Positions 23,163-34,360 of a DNA stretch of 45,046 nucleotides are shown one piece after another. The notes below the pieces were generated by a model that did not search any database, was not told the origin of the DNA, and saw nothing but the letters and a program-made list of their open reading frames with translations. The translations under genes and the position numbers were made by a program. The stretch lies in the NCBI GenBank assembly GCA_025765595.1, contig JAIVFH010000224.1, positions 1-45,046 on the forward strand. The letters are read 5' to 3'. The DNA is from Obelidium mucronatum (Eukaryota; Chytridiomycota; Chytridiomycetes; Chytridiales; Chytriomycetaceae). How positions within the stretch are numbered: position 1 is the stretch's first letter; each line of letters starts with the position of its first letter.

Positions 23163-24566
23163 ATGCAAACCTACTTCCTTGTCGCTGTCTTCATTACTAC
23201 CATCGGTGCTATGGCTCAAGATCCGTTCTGGGATTACCTTCCCGACAAGCCAACGAGTAACTTTGCCGGAAGCTCTCTAGGCGCAAGTTCTCAACAAATT
23301 CAGCAAATCGGAAGTGTTCAAGAGCTTCCATCATCTGGATTGGGAATCTCCCCAGCTGTCATGTGGGGAAATCAGATTGTTCTTTCCGGTGCTCAAGTCC
23401 AACAAATGTCACAAGAGCTTGGTATCTCTTCAGAACAAGTCGGATCCATCGCGCATTCTTTGGGTGGTCTACAAGTTGGAACTGATATCCTTGCTGGCTG
23501 CCAACAAATTTGCATTCAGCACCAAGTTCCAATGGTTCACGTGGTTCAAATTGCACGCCAATGCAGACAAGTTATTCTGCAACATCCTCAAGTCCGAGTT
23601 GTTCAACGGCATCCAATGGTTCAAGTTCTTCATCGAGTTGCCAACATCTTTTGCACAAGACCACCTGTTGTTGAACAAGTCCAAGTCGTGAAGAAGGTAA
23701 CATACTCAATGTGATTTTTAGCGTTTCAAGAAAGTTGATATTTACGGTCTTTTTTAACTTAGATTCAAGTGATTCACGTTGTTCGCCCACCACCACCAGT
23801 CATTGTTGTCCACAAGGTCATTGAACAGCGTGTCACAGTGTTGCAACAAACACTTGGCTGCAGTATTCCAAACGCACACTGGATGGTTGAATACGGAATC
23901 GGAAACATGGGATACTGGGGATCATGCTGCGGCAATGAACTTTCAAGACGTGATCATGGGGACGTCAACTCCGAGGAAATGCAAGCCCAAGTATTGGACA
24001 TTATGGAAGAAATCGCTAAAAGTGCCAAAAATGTCGTGGATGCAACTCCGGAGCAAACCGCAGCCTGGGTTCAAAAGTATGCACGAGAAGTTGGTGTTGA
24101 CGCAAACACTATCGCCAACTTTGCTTCGACTATGGCTGCCAGTTTGTATGCTACCGAGGGAGTCAAGGCAAATAACACGAAGCTTGCTGGACTTGTTAAT
24201 ATCGGAAGCGCTCGTACTGATGTTTTAGCGGAATTGGATCCTTCTTTGGAGCCACAACAACAAAACGCGGCTGACAACCAATCCGAAAAAGTACAAAGTT
24301 CGGATGAAGCTGCAAAAGTTGCACCAACTGATTCAGCTCAAGGGAATATCAAGGTTGCAAAAGCCGGAAATGCGAAGGCCCAGCAAGTCTCTTCATCCAA
24401 CACTGTAACAGCGACCTCTACCGCTTCCCACTCTTCTACCGAGACTGCATCCGTCACATTATCTACTGTACGCAGTACGTCAAGCAGTAATAACATCCAA
24501 AAAAGTGACGCTTTACGGATGAACAGCATTCTTGCAATTTCGCCCTTGTTTCTTCTCTTCCTTTGA
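23163..24566 (+). CDS. Secreted GPI-type protein with N-module and C-module
   Basis: Two exons, 23163..23696 and 23763..24566 (66-nt intron, phase 0), 445 aa. Signal peptide MQTYFLVAVFITTIGAMAQ. The Gln-rich N-module reads VGSIAHSLGGLQVGTDIL, HQVPMVHVVQIARQCRQV. A Val/Pro-rich strand region spans the intron, then a Trp/Cys patch (GYWGSCCGNEL) and an RRD that may be a processing site. The C-module is VLDIMEEIAKSAKN, TAAWVQKYAREVG, IANFASTMAASLY, LAGLVNIG. A Ser/Thr-rich stalk and hydrophobic end (ILAISPLFLLFL) suggest GPI anchoring. No known family recognised. Confidence 0.8.
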
Positions 24567-25147
24567 TGCACTTTATTTAATAGTCCTTCATCATTTTTCT
24601 TACCTTGCATATATTTTTGCTACTTTGTATGTATTTCATCTCTTATGATGTTGATCATCTGATTTTTACGTGAGACATGTTTCAATGAAATTAATGGTCC
24701 ATTTTAAAATCTTTCATGTTTTTGAAATTAACTTTTTATGCTAGTCCCTAAAAATCGATGTTCGGTTGACAGTCTAGATTAAGATTAATGGCGTATCTGA
24801 TATTCAAAAAGTGTTGCTTAATAATTGACATCGCGGTATCTGCTATGATTTATGGCCCCGGTAGTTGACAATTCCTGCTGACGTAACAGTAAAATCACAA
24901 ATTCCATCACATCACGTGCCGAAATTCTTTTGTCCTGGAAATAGTATGGCGTAACGCGGAGAAGGTCTCGAGGAAAAGAAAAGAGTAAAAAATTCAGTTT
25001 GTTTTGATTCTGTTTCGATTCTGTTTCAAGTTTTTTGGGGCTGACAAAAAAAAAGGCGTGGACAAACTGTAAAATCTAATATCGTGTCTACCTTCGTCAG
25101 AAATCTAACCAGGAATCCAGTGTTATACCAGTGTTATACTGTCAAAT
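24567..25147. other. Intergenic 581 bp, promoter of WSC gene 1
   Basis: No gene seen. It contains one CACGTG box (24913-24918), a TGACGTAA half-CRE near 24879, and a short direct repeat of GATTCTGTTTC at about 25006-25027. These are plausible but unproven regulatory words. Confidence 0.4.
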
Positions 25148-27006
25148 ATGATTGTCCCTTTGACGCTGCTGATATCAATGGGCGCGGGAGTGAAGTCCGC
25201 ACTTCAGGATTTATCCGTCAACTTGGGGTGCTATGCCTTGGATTCTTCAGTTGTCAGCCAGTCAACATATATTGCAGCCATGATGCCCGCATTGTGTGTA
25301 GACCATTGTGCATCATCAGCTTTCGCACTTATAGCCCCGCGACCTGGAAACAAGTGGTTCTACAACTGTCTATGTCAGGATCAGTTGCCCTCAATAGCCG
25401 CAGAAGCTTCCGCCTGTCAGCGTAAATGCATCGGGGCTCCGAACCCTGATTCAGCTCCGTTGTGTGGAGGAGGATCAGTTCAGAACTTGGAGATTGTGTG
25501 GTCAGCTTATCAAGGGAAAGGAAATGGTGTTGTGCCGTTACCATCGCCATCAGTGGAGCCAATTCCATCACCACTACCACCACCACCGCCACCACCATCG
25601 CCACCACAATCTCCACAGCCTCCAAAAACACATGTGGTAACTGCTGTGTCAGGTCCAAGCCCCCAGCCACAACCACAACCACAACCACAACCTGATGAAC
25701 CAATTCTCCTCCCCATCCCGCAACCACAACCCGAGCAATCGCACTCAGCGCCTGTTCCAGAACCTCAGCAAAACGCTCCTATAGCAGTGATCATTTCATC
25801 TCCTCAACAACCAGCGCATATTCCAGCATCATCACAAGCAATTACTCAACCGACCACGATGCAAGGAGGCGGACTGAACTTTAACGTTAACTCAGAATCT
25901 CAAACTGGTTCCGTGGAGTCAGTTATTGCGAGAAGCAGTTCTGCAGTCATTACTACAACGTCTGGAACAAGTCGCTTAAGCGGGAGTAAAACAGCCGAAG
26001 AAACAGCTACTCCTACCACAATAATCATGAAAGCAATGCTTCCAAGCACAAATATGCCAGAATCAACAACACAATCCACCGACATCAAACCAGAACCACT
26101 ATTTATTGGAGTAATCGTGGGAATCTTGGTGCTTTTGATTTTCGCGATTGGGCTCCGTTATTATTGTATTCGAAAGCAAAATTTCAAGTCACAAGCAAGT
26201 CGTGAATTCGAGTACATTCACCAAGCATCTCCGAAAGTTTCACGATCTAAAAGCAACGCGTCTTCTGCATTTCGCTTTGGTGCTCGATCTCCCCAAGTTG
26301 GATCCGTCGCTGGGTTTGGGAAAAGCCCTCGGCCATTTAAAGTGCTGGACAATACGATTGATGGTAACTCTTCATTTTTTGCATTTGACTGTGGTTGAGT
26401 TTTGTACTAAACGCTTTATTCACTTTTATAGAATCAACGTATGAAGTTGCATCAACCATTGACAGAAAACAAGTCTCACCCAAACCGCCATCACAGCACC
26501 ACTATTTCGAACGACCCAAGCAAAGAAGCAGCGCATTCAGCAATCAATACATTGAAACCGCGTCACCGCAGCGGCCAATGCTCAACCAGTCCAGACCCTC
26601 TTCCCCATTCTTGGCCTCTAAACCTGTTGCATTGTACCCAAGCGCTTGGGATCACGAAAGTCGCCACGAACACGCAATAATAGTCTCAGAAACGGCAATA
26701 TCGCCACCCCCGCTCCTGTCACCGAAACCAGCAGCTCTCCAACAGAATTGGAATCTGGATCCAGTCATTATCGAGCCTTTACCGGCGGCACCAATGCCAC
26801 CAAAAATCACAGAGAAGCCAGCAACCACAATGCGAAGACCATCATCGTCAAAAAAGAACAAGGGTTTAAATCGTCTTCCGAGCTGGAAAAGCGCGCGTTG
26901 GACCATACATACTGATTCTGGGGAAACAGTTACTTCTGTCATTGATTTGCAGATTCCAGAGTCTGAGATGGATGATACTGAAAGCGTGGTTTCTTTGGAC
27001 TTGTAA
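25148..27006 (+). CDS. WSC-domain single-pass surface receptor 1
   Basis: Two exons, 25148..26363 and 26432..27006, 596 aa. Signal peptide at residues 1-18. A WSC domain with eight-cysteine spacing follows (LGCYALDSS, CVDHCASSAF, FYNCLCQD, CQRKCIG, LCGGG). A Pro-rich stalk (poly-P, PQPQPQ) and Ser/Thr-rich stretch precede one membrane span (FIGVIVGILVLLIFAIGL). The 230-residue cytoplasmic tail ends with SWKSARWTIHTDSGET and an acidic end. In yeasts WSC proteins are wall-stress sensors acting through Rho1 exchange factors; that role is inferred here from architecture. The tail motif recurs in the other WSC genes of the window. Confidence 0.82.
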
Positions 27007-27285
27007 ACTTGTGTAGACTTTCTTGATTTCGAAGGATTCTGATTGCACCTTTTTCTTCTTCTTCTATACTTACTGTTAAATAAAATGTTTTCGTATTAGC
27101 TGTTTATATTTGTGGGGTTCGCGCGAGAGACTCAAATCAACCACCCACTCCATAGCAGTATAAAAATAAGCACTTGAGTTTATTGAATGAGGATTAGATC
27201 AAGCAAAATAATACAACAAATAACCCGGTGTAATGATGCAATTTAAGCGAAGCTAAAAACAATGCAATTGAATTATCGGGATGCC

Positions 27286-28985
27286 CTAAACTAGAAGCGC
27301 CGATACAAAAAGGGTGAATCCCAAAAAGAGGGAGGCAGTAACTCCTGCGCTTTTGGCTGCCAAGTTCCCTGAATTAGTTGATTGTACGGTACTGATCGAC
27401 TGAGATGGAACGGCTTTTGTTGTCGAAGTGGCGGAAACCTCCGGTGTAGTGGTTGCAACTGGAGCGGCTGTGTAAGTGGAATACGTGGTTTTCGAAACTT
27501 CAACGTTGCCAACAGAGGTAACTGAAGCCAAAGTAGTAGCACTAGGACCGGACGTAGCTTCAGTGGAATTGGCTGACACTGCATAGACTGGCTCAGTCTT
27601 TGCAACAGCAACGTTCCCAAAAGCGTCAAAAGTACTTCCTTCCGTCTTATTCTGGGAGAGAAATAGGTCGGATACATGTGACGCAATATTGGATACAACT
27701 TGCGGATCAATGTTGTTTTTCTGGGCGAATTCGGTCACCCAAGAGAGAACTGAGGCTTCGGAAGCAGAAGCGAGTTTATCAGGTGTTTTCAGCAATTGCA
27801 TCAATGACATCAGCGGTCTTGGTTTGGAGATCCTCAACGGCGGATTGGTCTCGTCGACTCCAGGCGCTTTCAAGCATAAGCCCACTCCCAGAAGCAGTGC
27901 GGAGTCCCCATGTGTTAGTTCCCCAGTTCCACCAAATACCTTTGAACGCAAGAGTTCCTATACAAATGACGAATATTGTTTTAGAAACGTTGGTCAAAAG
28001 GAAACTAGAAAATATATTCTCACCAAACAGTTGGTTCAATCTGAGTCAAAGTACACCAGTGGGCAATTCTTGGAACAACGGGCTGGGCAATGACAACGAC
28101 TTTCGGATGTTGAACTCGGCGAACAAACACAGTCGAGATGGTTTTCAGAACAACGACACGCTGGACTTTGATTTTCGGCTGTCGCTTAATGATTCTGTGG
28201 CATTGACGAGCAACACGGACGATTTTGATCATTGGGACATTGTGAGTTTGGGCAATAGTTCCACAACGTGAACGGATGTCGACACCCATTGGAATTTGGC
28301 CAATAGAATGAAGAATGCTGCCACAAATTGTTGAAGGAAGACCGATGGTTCCAGCAATTTGTTCAAGAGTCTGGGCGTTGATGACTTGTTGGTTCCCCGC
28401 CCAAATACCACCGTTCTGGTAGATGATACCGCCGCCTTGGATGGCTTCTCCTCCGATTTGGTGGCCACCCGCTATAGGAATAACTTGTCCTCCGATTGAA
28501 CCACCAGAAATAACTTTGATGTGCCCTTCAGCTTGGGATCCAATGTTTCCAGTAATTATTTGACCGCCAATCTGACCATGACCATTAATTTGGCCCGAAA
28601 CCACTTGCCCACCAATCTGACCCCCTTGACAAGTTGCGATTTGCTGAAACACAGTGTGCCACTGACTCGAAGCGGGAATCAGCTTCATGATCTGCACGGC
28701 AACATTAACCACTTCAACGACAGTAACTCTATGAACAACAGCGATTTGTTGCGCTTGCTGAAGCCAGTTGATTGTGTTTGATGGGTGAAGGTTTCCAATT
28801 GACCAAACAATGCTTCCATATGTTGACTGTGGAAGACCTGTTTGGCCAGCAAACGAGCGGAGTTCAGATTCGGGAATTGTGAGTTCGCCATTGCCAAAAC
28901 TGAGTGGACCTTGAGAGTATTGGGACTGAGCGAGAGTTGTAGCAGCAACGGCTAGAAGGACGAGGAGATGGCGAGTTATTTGCAT
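27286..28985 (-). CDS. Secreted protein with two N-modules and a C-module; one frame break
   Basis: Exon 1 is 28985..28024 (signal peptide MQITRHLLVLLAVAATTLAQ). It encodes two N-module copies (SIVWSIGNLHPSN, then SILHSIGQIPMGVDI with VRVARQCHRI) separated by Gly-rich GGQIGGQ repeats. After the 28023..27958 intron come NSCVQ (same as in the 33-kb paralog) and probably a second intron at 27939..27885 with ACTAAC. The C-module follows (DVIDAIAENT), then TGA at 27781-27779. Skipping one base (T27781) or removing one A from AAAA at 27789-27786 restores the frame (DKLASASEASVLSWV), exactly matching the paralogs' length. It ends with a GPI-like tail. It may be a decaying gene: a Harbinger element sits 97 bp upstream. 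Confidence 0.65.
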
Positions 28986-29056
28986 TTAGCTGAGTGTTTT
29001 TTTGCAGATGCAGATGCAGGTGATGATGTTGACTCGATGGATGTCCATTTGGGCTG

Positions 29057-29064
29057 CTATATAG
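29057..29064 (-). promoter_or_regulatory. TATA-like box of the 28-kb gene
   Basis: CTATATAG about 72-79 bp upstream of the ATG at 28985 and only 18 bp from the Harbinger element end, so everything upstream of the core promoter is now transposon DNA. Confidence 0.4.
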
Positions 29065-29081
29065 TGGTTGGTGATAACATT

Positions 29082-29105
29082 AGGGGTGGTCAAAGTTGGG
29101 AATTT
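29082..29105 (+). repeat. Harbinger left terminal inverted repeat (24 bp)
   Basis: Begins AGGGGTGGTCAAAGTTGG and is the exact reverse complement of 32121-32144. Confidence 0.92.
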
Positions 29106-29205
29106 GAAGATTTTGAAAATCGATTTTGGTTGAAATGAAAAGCAGTTTTTGGGGATCACGAAAATCGTTTTTCGCAAAAAGGCCGGTCAAAGTTCACGTC
29201 CATAC

Positions 29206-30592
29206 ATGCCAGTTCTCAGTGAGCGGCAGGACTTGCTACAGTCTCTGGAACGCCTGATTCGGCATTCATACACCGAGGACGAGGAGGCAGCTTTCTTGCA
29301 CCATATGATGTCTTCTGACAGTGATAGCGATTCAATGTCATCGTTGCCTGATTCAAACAGCACATCAGATTCCGAGTCGTCAATCAGCTCCCAAGACAAT
29401 CCATTCCTTTCACGAACAGAAAGTGCAGAGTTTGAGGATCTTTTGGATCTGTATTTTGATGTCAAAAAAAAACGGTATCTCAACGAGCGGCGATCAATTC
29501 CAAAGAGCAAGGCTCTTCGTTTGTTAATCGTGCAATATCGGGATGACAACTTCCGAAGTCGTGCACGAATGAATAAACAGTCTTTCGCCAAACTGTTGGA
29601 ATCTATCGAGAACCATTCTGTATTCAAGAACAATTCTCGGAACAAGCAACACCCAGTTTGGATCCAGTTATTGGTGACTCTTGAGCGATACGGAACATTT
29701 GGTAATGGATCAAAGCTTGAATCAACAGCGCAAAACATGGGCATTGCTAAGGGATCGGTGGTGTTGTTCACTCAGTGTGTCACAACAGCAATTGTTTCTT
29801 TGCAACACAAAGTAATCAAATGGCCATCTGCTGTGCAACGATCCAAGATTAGTCGAAAAATGCAGCGGAAGTATGCTCTACCGGGGTGCATTGGATCGAT
29901 TGACGGTACTCATGTTATCTTCAATCAAAAGCCCTCAAATCAAGGCGAAGTGTATTGGTGTTATAAAAAATTTTACGGGCTCAATTTGCAGGTAGTTATT
30001 TTGAGACTTGCTGTCATCTTTTAACATTGTTTAGATGGTGTGTGACGACTCCAGGCGTATCCTTTGGTTTACCACAGGATATCCAGCTTCCATGTATGAC
30101 TCAAATGTTTATTCCAAAAGTCGATTGTTCCGCAAACCACACAAATTTTTTGGCGTTGGCCAGTATTTGTTGGGTGATTCCGGGTACACCCTATCCAGCC
30201 ACATGATAACCCCCTATAGTCGCGGACAGCAATTAATTCGGCGAAATGAGCAATTTAATGAGCGATTTTCTCAAGCCCGAGTAAGAATTGAGCACGTCAA
30301 TGGAATCTTGAAGGGGAGATGGGGTTCTCTGCAAGGACTACGACTTTCGACAGCAAACAAAGAAAAAATGAAGTTTATTAATCTGTGGATAACGGCTTGC
30401 ATCATATTGCATAATTTTCTGCTTGAAGATGAATGGACTTCAACAGATGGTTGGTATGAAGATAGAGAAGCCACAGCTGTCGGCTCCGAAAGCTGTCATC
30501 AGGCAGAGTTAATTGGACTGAGTTTGCTGGATGGAAGAGCAAAGAGGGAAAAGTTGAAACGAGGAATGATGAGAAGGCACTTTATTGAATAA
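29206..30592 (+). CDS. HARBI1-like DDE transposase
   Basis: Two exons, 29206..29991 and 30035..30592 (43-nt intron, phase 0), 447 aa. The acidic Ser/Asp-rich N-terminus is followed by a helix-turn-helix-like region (LESTAQNMGIAKGSVVLF). The catalytic triad is complete: D in GSIDGTH, D in LLGDSGYTL, and E in RVRIEHVNGILKGRWG. Harbinger transposases need a Myb-like partner for nuclear import and DNA binding; that partner lies next door on the other strand. The ATG at 29206 is the first in frame. The stop overlaps the 3' end of the partner gene. Confidence 0.92.
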
Positions 30593-31980
30593 GTGAATAC
30601 ATGTCTGCAGCCTCGGCAAACGAGACGCCAAGCTCTTTTGACATTTGCAAGATCATCTCCATTTTCTGTTTCTTTCCTTTCAAGTCCAGTTCCCTCTGTT
30701 GCATCTCTGTCCGCTGTTTCAGTTCTTCCCGCTTATCCAACCTCTCAGCCTCCCACTTCATTCTCTCCAACTGTAACTTCTCTTTTCTTGTTTCCTGTTT
30801 TGCATTCTCCATTTGGACTAGTATCTCGTTTCGTTCAAGTTGGGTTTGTCGGTACTGAGTTGGAAAATCCATTCGTTTTGATGGTCGGCCAGCTTCGATT
30901 TCCATCTCTGCTTTGATGTCAGCATCATTTCGCGAAGATTTCGTTGATGGCTTCTTTTTGGAGGAAGCTTGCTTTCCTTTGCCCTGTGGTCTTGTTGTTT
31001 TTGTTGTGGCCGAAGCAGCAACCTCCGAAATATCAGTTTCATCGGGAAATGGAACTAGATCTTCCGACGGATCATCACTAGAATAAAGATCAATAATTTT
31101 CATGTCTTGCATCAGGGTTGAATCATTGACTCACTCATACAGATTGAAGACAGGCTGCCATGTTGGTTGACGTAAAACTTCCACTTCATCATCCATCTCT
31201 TCATCATCCCCACCCGAATTCCCGATATCCCCATCACTGGCTTCATCGACTCCAATTTCATTTCATCTTGTGATCCAGCACTGTCTGAATCATCATCTTT
31301 GTCATTCTCAACACTTTGATTATCATCGTCATCACTTTCCCCTACTCCACACTCAGCAACAGCAACAGGATTAATATTCACACGCTCGCCGTATAGCTTG
31401 TCCAAACGACTGTACTGAGGGCACATGTGCTCCAGCTTTTCCTCGATTGTTTCGATACCCCTGTTGACATCAGTCTCTGTCACACCAAAACCAGTCTGAT
31501 CCGCGTCACTCCTGGCTTTCTTGTATCTGTGATAAAATACAAACATAAGAAACCCCAAACAGAATCTATTTTATGAAAGTACCTTGTTATCCATGCATTA
31601 AATCGATTCTTCAGAATCTTAGCATCCCAGTTGCACTTGCATTGCTGACATACAAACTCTGCCAGCTGTTTGTACGCATCAGTGCGCTTTAACGATTGTC
31701 CAGACTTCATTTTCGCTCCTTTTCCAGCACCCCCAGTGATTAAAGCAAAGTTCTTCGGAACTTCTAGCCATGAAATCATCGCAGCGAATTCTTGAGGGGT
31801 TGTGTAGGATCGAGAGGAAGCATCCTTCTTTTGAATAGCTCGCTTCCGCTTCAAAGGACTGGGACTTGGAAGCTTTCGTCTACGCAGAGGACTGGGAGGC
31901 TTCATGACAGGGCTTGGCTCCGTTTCATTTGTTGTTTCTTTTGGATTGCTGCGAGGAAGATCTGCTTTGGTGCGAGCCAT
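30582..31980 (-). CDS. Myb/SANT-like DNA-binding partner of the Harbinger transposase
   Basis: Three exons, complement(join(30582..31077,31131..31526,31583..31980)), 429 aa. The Myb-like block reads MISWLEVPKNFALITG, YKQLAEFVCQQ, WDAKILKNRFNAWI, then across intron 1 RYKKARSDADQTGFGVT and IEEKLEHMCPQYSRLD. An Asp-rich stretch and a charged C-terminal coiled coil (KEKLQLERMKWEAERLDK) follow. The second intron uses a weak donor (GTCAAT); the stronger GTGAGT four bases earlier breaks the frame. The protein probably binds the element ends and recruits the transposase. Confidence 0.78.
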
Positions 31981-32120
31981 AGGTGAAGCTGCTTCGAAAA
32001 GCGTTTTTGGTGCAAAGTTGAAAAACAAAAAACGAAAAGCGACTTCTGTCTCGCTTTTCAAATTGAAAAGCTGTTTTTGGACATCCCCAAAAACGCTTTT
32101 CGAAATTTTGAAAAACAAGA

Positions 32121-32144
32121 AAATTCCCAACTTTGACCACCCCT
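32121..32144 (-). repeat. Harbinger right terminal inverted repeat (24 bp)
   Basis: Ends CCAACTTTGACCACCCCT, the exact inverse of the left repeat, followed by ATT. Confidence 0.92.
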
Positions 32145-32322
32145 ATTCATTATGAGTTGTTGATTTGTTGAAAATCTCATACGCCTAATCGAAAGCGCCA
32201 AAAGAGAGGAAAACAGAGTAAATGAATTTCATAATAAAAAGGACCTTGCCGTTCTATTTTCGTATGGAATTTGTATTACTCAGTTTTGTATTACTCAGAT
32301 AAACTACGATTAAAACCGCTAA

Positions 32323-34080
32323 CTAAAGAAAAAAGAGCGCCGAAAATAAGACTGAAAGGTATGGCAAAAAGTTTGAGTGCGAATCGCTCTTCTGCGTGGT
32401 TGTAACCGTTGCTGGAAAGGCTATGGTTGCAGTAGCGGCCAAAATCGAGGTAACTTCTTCCTTCTTAATTCCCTCCGATTTCTTATCACTACTTTTAGCT
32501 GTAGACGTGATATTCGCTTTCTGGGGCGGCAAAGGGGAAGTTGCTATGATTGGCGACGACTGAGACTCCTGTAATATTCCAGATGCCTCCTTTTCGCCAC
32601 CATTTGTGGATTTATCAGCCTTATCGCCGTCCGTGATACTAGTTCCTGATCCACTTTCTGATTTTCCCCCAGGGCCACTTTCAGATTCTTTTGTTGGGCC
32701 CTCCCCTTTTGACTTGCTTTCTTCTTCGGAAGACTTGGGAGATTCTGATCCATCCTTGTTCCCAGTACTCGCCCCAGACATACCCGCTTGAGCACCCAAA
32801 ACAGCTTCCAAAACAACCTTTGGATCAAGCTTAATATCATCCACCTTCGCACCTGCGACGTTTCCAAACGCGAGAAGGAGCTGTCCCTTCAGTTTTCCTA
32901 TTTCCGTCAACATACCAACAATCTCGGAAGCAATATTTGACATGACCATTGGATCTAAATTGATTCCTTTGGCCGCTTCTTGGATCCACTCCAGAGCTTC
33001 CTCTGGTGTTGCGGAAGAAAGAGTAGGAGCATTCTTTGCAATTGCATCAATCGCATCGGCAACTTGCTGCTGCATACTGTCGCTTTCGCTGTCGCGTTTA
33101 AGCTTTCCGAAAAACTCCAAACTGTTTGCAAAGTCGCCTATGGTATTTTCCAGACCTAGACCTTCAGGTCCTCGAGTTCTTTCAATCTCAGAGTTTTCAT
33201 ATTTTGGGCCTTCCGAAAAAATATTCCCGCCTTCTACACTTGTCCCTGGAAAGAAAGTAGACACTGGCCCAGAGAATTCAGACCAGGAGCCTCCAAGGAG
33301 TCCAGTTCCCCACGACGAACCAGAGCTGATTGCGGCTCGACCCCATCGACCAGTACTCCAAGAAAAGAAAACGCGCTGGACGCAGGAGTTCCTGATGAAA
33401 AGAAAAAACATCTTAGTTGACAAATATAGTTCTCATAGTATAAGGTGTTCAATACCAAACATTGAATGGGATACCGAAAGTTGTGGACCAAGACCTCATT
33501 CGAGACTGGATACTGTTTGAAAGAACAATAACTTTTGTTGGTGGCGTTCGCGGAATAAATGCATTGGCAACCGTTTGAAGTATTCTATTTTTTGGTGTTT
33601 AGTGAATCGGTTATTAGATTTATCATGCTGTACCCACATCACTACTTTGTTGTTCAGATCTAGCCGAGGACGGATATGTACCAGCGACGCTCGAGCAATT
33701 TGCATTATGGTAACCAATCGAACCTGTCTCGAGACAGAAATCGCGTGACATTGCTTAACAATATTAGAATTGATGTTCATGCGACCCAAATCTTGCAAGA
33801 CCAAGCCAGTAATACGCGGAGTGAGACCAAACCGGCCAGAGAGAGAGTTTATAAAGTTGCTTTCAACAGCCTGTTGCTCATTCCAAAAGATTGAATTCTC
33901 AGAACCCAATCCCCAGACTCCTTCTATCCCGCTGATTCCCTGCAATCTTCCTTCTGGCGCAGCTATGTCGCTTTCTGTTAGACGTGAAACACGCGATTGG
34001 GAGCCCAACTCCACGCTTGCGTGGACTGTTAAGACTACTGTAGCCGTTAATAGCACAAGTGCAACTACAGGGAGTTTCAT
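32323..34080 (-). CDS. Secreted GPI-type protein with N-module and C-module
   Basis: Three exons, complement(join(32323..33391,33456..33584,33638..34080)), introns 53 and 64 nt, 546 aa, all phases agree. Signal peptide MKLPVVALVLLTATVVLTVHA. N-module: LVLQDLGRMNINSNIV, VRLVTIMQIARASL. A Val-rich segment (VANAFIPRTPPTKVIVL) is followed by NSCVQRVFFSWSTGRWG. C-module: VADAIDAIAKNAPT, EALEWIQEAAKG, VMSNIASEIVGML. The stalk is very acidic, Ser/Gly/Lys-rich. It ends with a hydrophobic GPI-like tail (FLPYLSVLFSALFFL). Function unknown; it belongs to the local paralog family. Confidence 0.8.
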
Positions 34081-34360
34081 GCTTAATTATTAAAAAAAGT
34101 TTGATATGTCAGGTCAGAAACGTTTGAAGTGTTATGGCATTCATTGTAATTTCATAATTGATGGGTATCGTAATTATTGCACAAAAAACCATCTCTTTTA
34201 CTCTTTAAGATACTAGTTCCGTGGGCGCATTAAATAGTTTTTTCTTACTTGATTTCTTGGCTCGAAGATGCGAAGTCAGGGTCAGCTCCAAAAATCAATG
34301 ATTTCGAATCGCATCCATTCTTAAAAACAGCACAGTTCTCAGCACTAAGCGGCACCTAAA

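Larger units (their letters stand above)
29082..32144. mobile_element. PIF/Harbinger-type DNA transposon, complete
   Basis: 3,063 bp with perfect 24-bp terminal inverted repeats starting AGGGGTGGTCAAAGTTGG at both ends. Flanks are ATT on each side (29079-29081 and 32145-32147), a 3-bp duplication. If the ends are placed one base in, the duplication reads TA. It carries the two genes typical of the superfamily, a DDE transposase and a Myb/SANT-like protein, convergent and overlapping by 11 bp. Inner flanks share GAAAAGC..TTTTTGGGGA. All coding features appear intact, so it may be recent. Confidence 0.9.
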
